From NCBI GenBank assembly GCA_003693905.1, contig RFLL01000377.1, positions 1-10,832 on the forward strand: a stretch of 10,832 nt of DNA, given 5' to 3'. This stretch comes from Alphaproteobacteria bacterium. Lineage in GTDB: Bacteria; Pseudomonadota; Alphaproteobacteria; Kiloniellales; J153. Under the pieces are notes generated by a model that worked only from the letters and a program-made list of their open reading frames with translations, had not been told where the DNA came from and did not search any database. Shown piece by piece: positions 8,369 through 10,832 of this stretch; position 1 is the first letter of the stretch, and every line of letters starts with the position of its first letter. The position numbers were made by a program, and so were the translations under genes.

Positions 8369-9433
8369 TCACCGAGAGGGTCGATGCACTCCCCTGCCCT
8401 TCCCATTCCTCTTTCCCTCCAGCTTGATGATCGCCGCTCGCCCCATCGCCGCCGTGCGTGGGATGTAGGCCTCGAGGATGCGCTGCGTCTGGTCGATGGT
8501 GTGTCCTGAGACGGCCGCAATCTCGATGGCCGTGGCGCCGGCTTCGGCCATGCGAACCATTGCCGTCCGCCTCAGATCGCGGAACTGCAGTTCCTCTATC
8601 CCCGCCTTCGTTGCAGCATCCTTCCACGCATGCCGGAAATTGGTCGCTTTCCATGCGCGGCCAGTCGGAGTCGTCAGGATTACGGTCCCGCGTCGCGTCG
8701 CGCTGTCCAATGCGGCCCGGAGATCTAGATGGCAGGGGACCTCGACCAAAACGCCTGTCTTTCTCTGCCGCAGTCGGATGACCTCTCCGTCATACTGCGC
8801 CCAGGTCATCGCCAGGATGTCTGCCTGTCGCTGTGCGGTGTAGGCGGCCAGCATGTAGGCGAGTTTCATCGTCTCGTCGGCCTTCTCAAGGAAGGCCTTC
8901 TCTGCATCGAGAGACCATACCTGCTGGCGAGATGCGACCTTAAGCTGTTTCGGGCGTGACGCCGGGTTGGTCTTTATCAGCCCGCGGTCGACGGCGAAGT
9001 TGAGCAGGAGACGAAGCACCCTGATCACGGCATTCGCCTTATATGGCGTCTCGGCCATGCTGTCGCGCAGTCGATAAACCACCTGCCTTGTGATACCTCG
9101 TACCGGCAGGTCACCGTAGCGGGCCTCGAGCGTCGCCAACCAGTATTCGTAGCCTTGCCGCGTCTTCAACGCGAGCTTCTGGAAGTCTGGACTGCGCTTA
9201 TAGAGATCGACGAGGTGGGAGAAAGAACCATAGGCCGGGCCGGTGTCTTTCGCTGCCGCATCGGCTTCCGCATTCCATTCGATCACCTGCTTGATGAACA
9301 GAGGGTCATTGGGGTCGTCCGGCAGCCGTCGGAGCGGATATCCCGGCCGGCGCCAGTAGTAGAGCGTCCGGTCACCCTTTCGTCCGCCCTGCTTGTGGAC
9401 CTTCTTGACCCACTTAAGCCGCGCTTCGACCAT
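8369..9433 (-). CDS. int: Tyrosine-type integrase of a phage or genomic island
   Basis: Site-specific recombinase that would insert and excise the element at the neighbouring tRNA-Lys. The start is ATG at 9433: GGAGG (9441-9445) sits seven bases upstream and the frame overlaps the xis-like gene by 20 bases. A longer frame from 9526 has no family support. The product is 354 residues. The N-terminal part has a basic segment rich in Lys and Arg, then a SAM-like core-binding domain (about 65-155). The catalytic domain shows R202, K225, R288, H311 (SGHT) and the nucleophile Y323 (LEAYIPRT). The first residue of the usual H-x-x-R box is R285 (FRDLRRT), a variant. A short basic tail follows. Last gene of the leftward cluster. 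Confidence 0.93.
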   Translation of the reverse strand: MVEARLKWVKKVHKQGGRKGDRTLYYWRRPGYPLRRLPDDPNDPLFIKQVIEWNAEADAAAKDTGPAYGSFSHLVDLYKRSPDFQKLALKTRQGYEYWLATLEARYGDLPVRGITRQVVYRLRDSMAETPYKANAVIRVLRLLLNFAVDRGLIKTNPASRPKQLKVASRQQVWSLDAEKAFLEKADETMKLAYMLAAYTAQRQADILAMTWAQYDGEVIRLRQRKTGVLVEVPCHLDLRAALDSATRRGTVILTTPTGRAWKATNFRHAWKDAATKAGIEELQFRDLRRTAMVRMAEAGATAIEIAAVSGHTIDQTQRILEAYIPRTAAMGRAAIIKLEGKRNGKGRGVHRPSR

Positions 9434-9680
9434 CGTCGAGCCTCCGCATCCATGCCTCTTCATCGGCAGAGTAGGGATCGAGACCGGAGCGGCGGTCAAG
9501 CCATGCGTCGATTGCGCGGCGGTCATAGCGGCGCGTGATAGGATCCGGGCGCGGAAAACCTGCGGCCTCCATCGCCGCGCGCTTGCGGAAGAAATCTGCC
9601 TGGGACAGCCCGAGGTATGCTGCCACCTCGCACGTCTTTAGACCACGGGGAATGATCGATATGTCCTCGGGCCGCGCCAT
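9414..9680 (-). CDS. AlpA/Xis-like helix-turn-helix protein, putative excisionase
   Basis: An 88-residue basic protein. Residues about 12-50 read GLKTCEVAAYLGLSQADFFR and onward, a winged helix-turn-helix of the AlpA/excisionase (MerR-like) type, followed by RRYDRRAIDAWLDRR, the usual 'wing plus final helix' ending of these proteins. Such proteins bend DNA at attachment sites to direct excision, or activate integrase expression. It starts two bases after the stop of the 151-residue gene, with no clear ribosome site, so translation is probably coupled, and it overlaps int by 20 bases. Excisionase versus regulator cannot be decided from sequence. Confidence 0.75.
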   Translation of the reverse strand: MARPEDISIIPRGLKTCEVAAYLGLSQADFFRKRAAMEAAGFPRPDPITRRYDRRAIDAWLDRRSGLDPYSADEEAWMRRLDDGRSAA

Positions 9681-9682
9681 GG

Positions 9683-10138
9683 TTACGCGTTCGCAGATGC
9701 CTCGCCGTCCGTCGCTGGCAGCAGCTTGCGGGCATGCTCAACGAGTGGCCTCCCATCCGCCGCGACCATGAATGGCATGAACACGTGCTCGAAGGTCAGG
9801 ATGCCGGTCTCAATGGCCGTGACCTGCCCCTTCACCCAGTCGCGCAAGATCGAGTTGACGGCGACCATGCCTTGTTCCAGAGCGGCGCTCTCCCATTCCT
9901 TCCGGGTGGAGCGGCGGCGGGGCGTCCACGGGTTTTCGGCGAGCCAAGCATTGGCCCATCCCTGGGCGCTGGCCCGAAGCTGCACGTGCCGTCCCCGCCA
10001 GACGAAGGCGAGGATCACCGACCGGGTCTCGAACTCGTCCATGAAGCCCACCTTCTCGCAGCCGAAGCGGCGGAGGATGCGGATGATCTCCTGGCGAGCG
10101 TTGAGGCCGCTGCGCGCGTTCTCATAGGGCAAGGCCAT
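9683..10138 (-). CDS. Phage-type protein of unknown function, 151 residues
   Basis: No motif lets me assign a function. The protein has a charged N-terminal helix (residues about 14-26), alternating hydrophobic stretches (RSVILAFVWRGRHVQLRAS) that look like beta strands, and a tryptophan-rich middle (GWANAWLAENPW). A basic segment PRRRSTRKEW and a longer helical part through VNSILRDWVKGQVTAIETGI follow. No signal peptide or membrane helix is seen. The start at 10138 is supported by AGGGG (10147-10151) eight bases upstream. It lies between a recombination-type ATPase and xis/int, which is where temperate phages keep recombination and early genes, so a role in DNA metabolism is a guess only. 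Confidence 0.75.
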   Translation of the reverse strand: MALPYENARSGLNARQEIIRILRRFGCEKVGFMDEFETRSVILAFVWRGRHVQLRASAQGWANAWLAENPWTPRRRSTRKEWESAALEQGMVAVNSILRDWVKGQVTAIETGILTFEHVFMPFMVAADGRPLVEHARKLLPATDGEASANA

Positions 10139-10283
10139 GTCCGCAGCCCCTCCGCTCAGAACGGGATCTCGTCATCATGCCGGCAGGCACGATCCCCACC
10201 GTCGGACAGGTCCCGGCCTCCTCACGGGCCGCGCGGTCGACGGCGGCCAGGGCGGCAGCCAAAGGGATGAACGGGTTGGACAT
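10122..10283 (-). CDS. Small phage-type protein, reading frame probably shifted
   Basis: The frame from ATG at 10283 (AGGA at 10293-10296, nine bases upstream) encodes 53 residues beginning MSNPFIPLAAALAAVDRAAR, a plausible short alpha-helical protein. An upstream GTG at 10307 overlaps the stop of the ATPase gene and is an alternative start. As read, the frame ends at 10122, overlapping the next gene and its ribosome site, and its last part is an arginine/glycine-rich stretch unlike the beginning. In the -1 frame the sequence instead ends in DDEIPF-stop at 10156, just before the next gene's ribosome site. I therefore suspect a one-base deletion, perhaps in the four-G run at 10194-10197, or a frameshift during translation; the restored protein would be 42 residues. 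Confidence 0.5.
   Translation of the reverse strand: MSNPFIPLAAALAAVDRAAREEAGTCPTVGIVPAGMMTRSRSERRGCGHGLAL
10156..10221 (-). other. SSB-type C-terminal tail (DDEIPF-stop) in the -1 frame of the small gene
   Basis: After a stop at 10222-10224 this frame reads GGRDLSDGGDRACRHDDEIPF-stop over 21 codons. The acidic stretch ending in Ile-Pro-Phe at the very C-terminus is the tail by which bacterial single-stranded-DNA-binding proteins recruit repair and replication proteins. There is no ATG, GTG or TTG start in the frame, so it could only be made by shifting from the frame that starts at 10283. Confidence 0.45.
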
Positions 10284-10303
10284 GATGATGGTTCCTCTCT
10301 GCT

Positions 10304-10832
10304 TCACGCGGCTGCCCGGGCGCCGTTTCCCAGAGGCGCGGCGATACCATTCTCGATCCAGTACGTCATGCCGCGTCCCGACGCTGCGAGGTCAGGCGGC
10401 GGCGTTTTCTCCGGGTCCGTGATCGTCATGCCGATGAGCGCCGGGAGCCCGGCAGCGATGAGCATCTTGAAAAGGCCGTTGCGGCCCCGCCGGTCGAGGA
10501 TGTCAGCCGCGTCCAGAATCACCGCTTCCGAGCCGTCCAGACGGGCCATGGCCACCTGCAGAGTGGCGCGAACCCGGTACTGCTCCGATGCGCTGAGCAG
10601 GGCATACGGCCGCCCACCGTAGGTGGGCTCCAAGCCGTTATCGAGCGTGACGGCGCGCCATCCCGCGGCCTCGCAGAGAGGCGCGAGCGCCTCGGCATTG
10701 AACCGCCGCACAGCCTCGGCCAGCTTCCGCGCACGCAGGCCGCCCGGCGCCAGGACGTCGATGACATGCTGGTTGGCCTCGATGGCGGTGTGAATCCGGT
10801 CCGCTTCACGCTTCGCGAGGAAGGCCTTGAGG
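10304..10832 (-). CDS. SMC/RecF-like ABC-type ATPase, C-terminal part (partial)
   Basis: The gene enters from the right edge; the last 175 codons are visible. The visible part begins with a charged helical segment (LKAFLAKREADRIHTAIEAN and onward) that may be the end of a coiled coil. The ATPase C-lobe follows: TYGGRPYALLSASEQYRVR, in which LSASEQ resembles the ABC signature, then Walker B VILDAADILD with a D-loop, and the strand IGMTI in the H-loop position. This layout matches SMC, RecF/RecN and SbcC-like ATPases; phages carry such proteins in recombination modules. The Walker A region would lie outside the window. The stop TGA (10304-10306) overlaps a GTG of the small gene downstream, indicating one transcript. 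Confidence 0.75.
   Translation of the reverse strand, partial: LKAFLAKREADRIHTAIEANQHVIDVLAPGGLRARKLAEAVRRFNAEALAPLCEAAGWRAVTLDNGLEPTYGGRPYALLSASEQYRVRATLQVAMARLDGSEAVILDAADILDRRGRNGLFKMLIAAGLPALIGMTITDPEKTPPPDLAASGRGMTYWIENGIAAPLGNGARAAA

Noticed and set aside
9434..9526. Upstream extension of the integrase
   Set aside because: It would overlap most of the xis-like gene, while GGAGG seven bases before the ATG at 9433 marks a clear start.
9155..9538. Open frame on the + strand opposite the integrase N-terminus
   Set aside because: It is antisense to a well-supported integrase frame and lacks any family feature.

Overview
The window comes from a GC-rich alphaproteobacterium, most likely a member of the Rhodospirillales. 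This is inferred from the unbroken mreB-mreC-mreD-mrdA-rodA cluster directly downstream of a LeuA-type 2-isopropylmalate synthase, the high GC, and the style of the proteins. No species can be named from the sequence alone.

The left three quarters (1-8271) is core chromosome on the + strand. It opens with the last 34 codons of a gene, possibly a ketopantoate-reductase-like protein, closed by an intrinsic terminator. A 400-base leader follows with a weak promoter, a possible leucine-rich leader peptide and a strong hairpin overlapping its stop codon. Next come leuA and the cell-shape operon mreB, mreC, mreD, mrdA (PBP2) and rodA. These encode the elongasome: the MreB actin-like filament, the MreC/MreD membrane adaptors, and the RodA glycosyltransferase / PBP2 transpeptidase pair that builds lateral-wall peptidoglycan. 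mreC, mreD, mrdA and rodA are packed within a few dozen bases of each other. mreB is set off on both sides by strong hairpins. A tRNA-Lys(CTT) gene with its own promoter closes the core segment.

From the 3' end of the tRNA to the end of the window, all genes are on the - strand and form the integration end of a mobile element (temperate phage or phage-like island). Reading leftward from the window edge they are: the C-terminal part of an SMC/RecF-like ABC-type ATPase, a very small gene, a 151-aa protein of unknown function, an AlpA/Xis-like helix-turn-helix protein, and a tyrosine integrase whose stop lies about 100 bases from the tRNA. The tRNA 3' end is the probable attachment site. Between it and the integrase lies a pair of 11-bp direct repeats suited to be integrase arm sites. 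The other end of the element is outside the window.

The observation most worth following is in the small phage-type gene at 10156-10283. Its reading frame 0 runs into the next gene. The -1 frame instead ends in DDEIPF-stop, the hallmark C-terminal tail of single-stranded-DNA-binding proteins, and stops exactly in front of the next gene's ribosome binding site. This suggests a small SSB-tail protein, interrupted by a one-base deletion or made by frameshifting, encoded beside a recombination-type ATPase.
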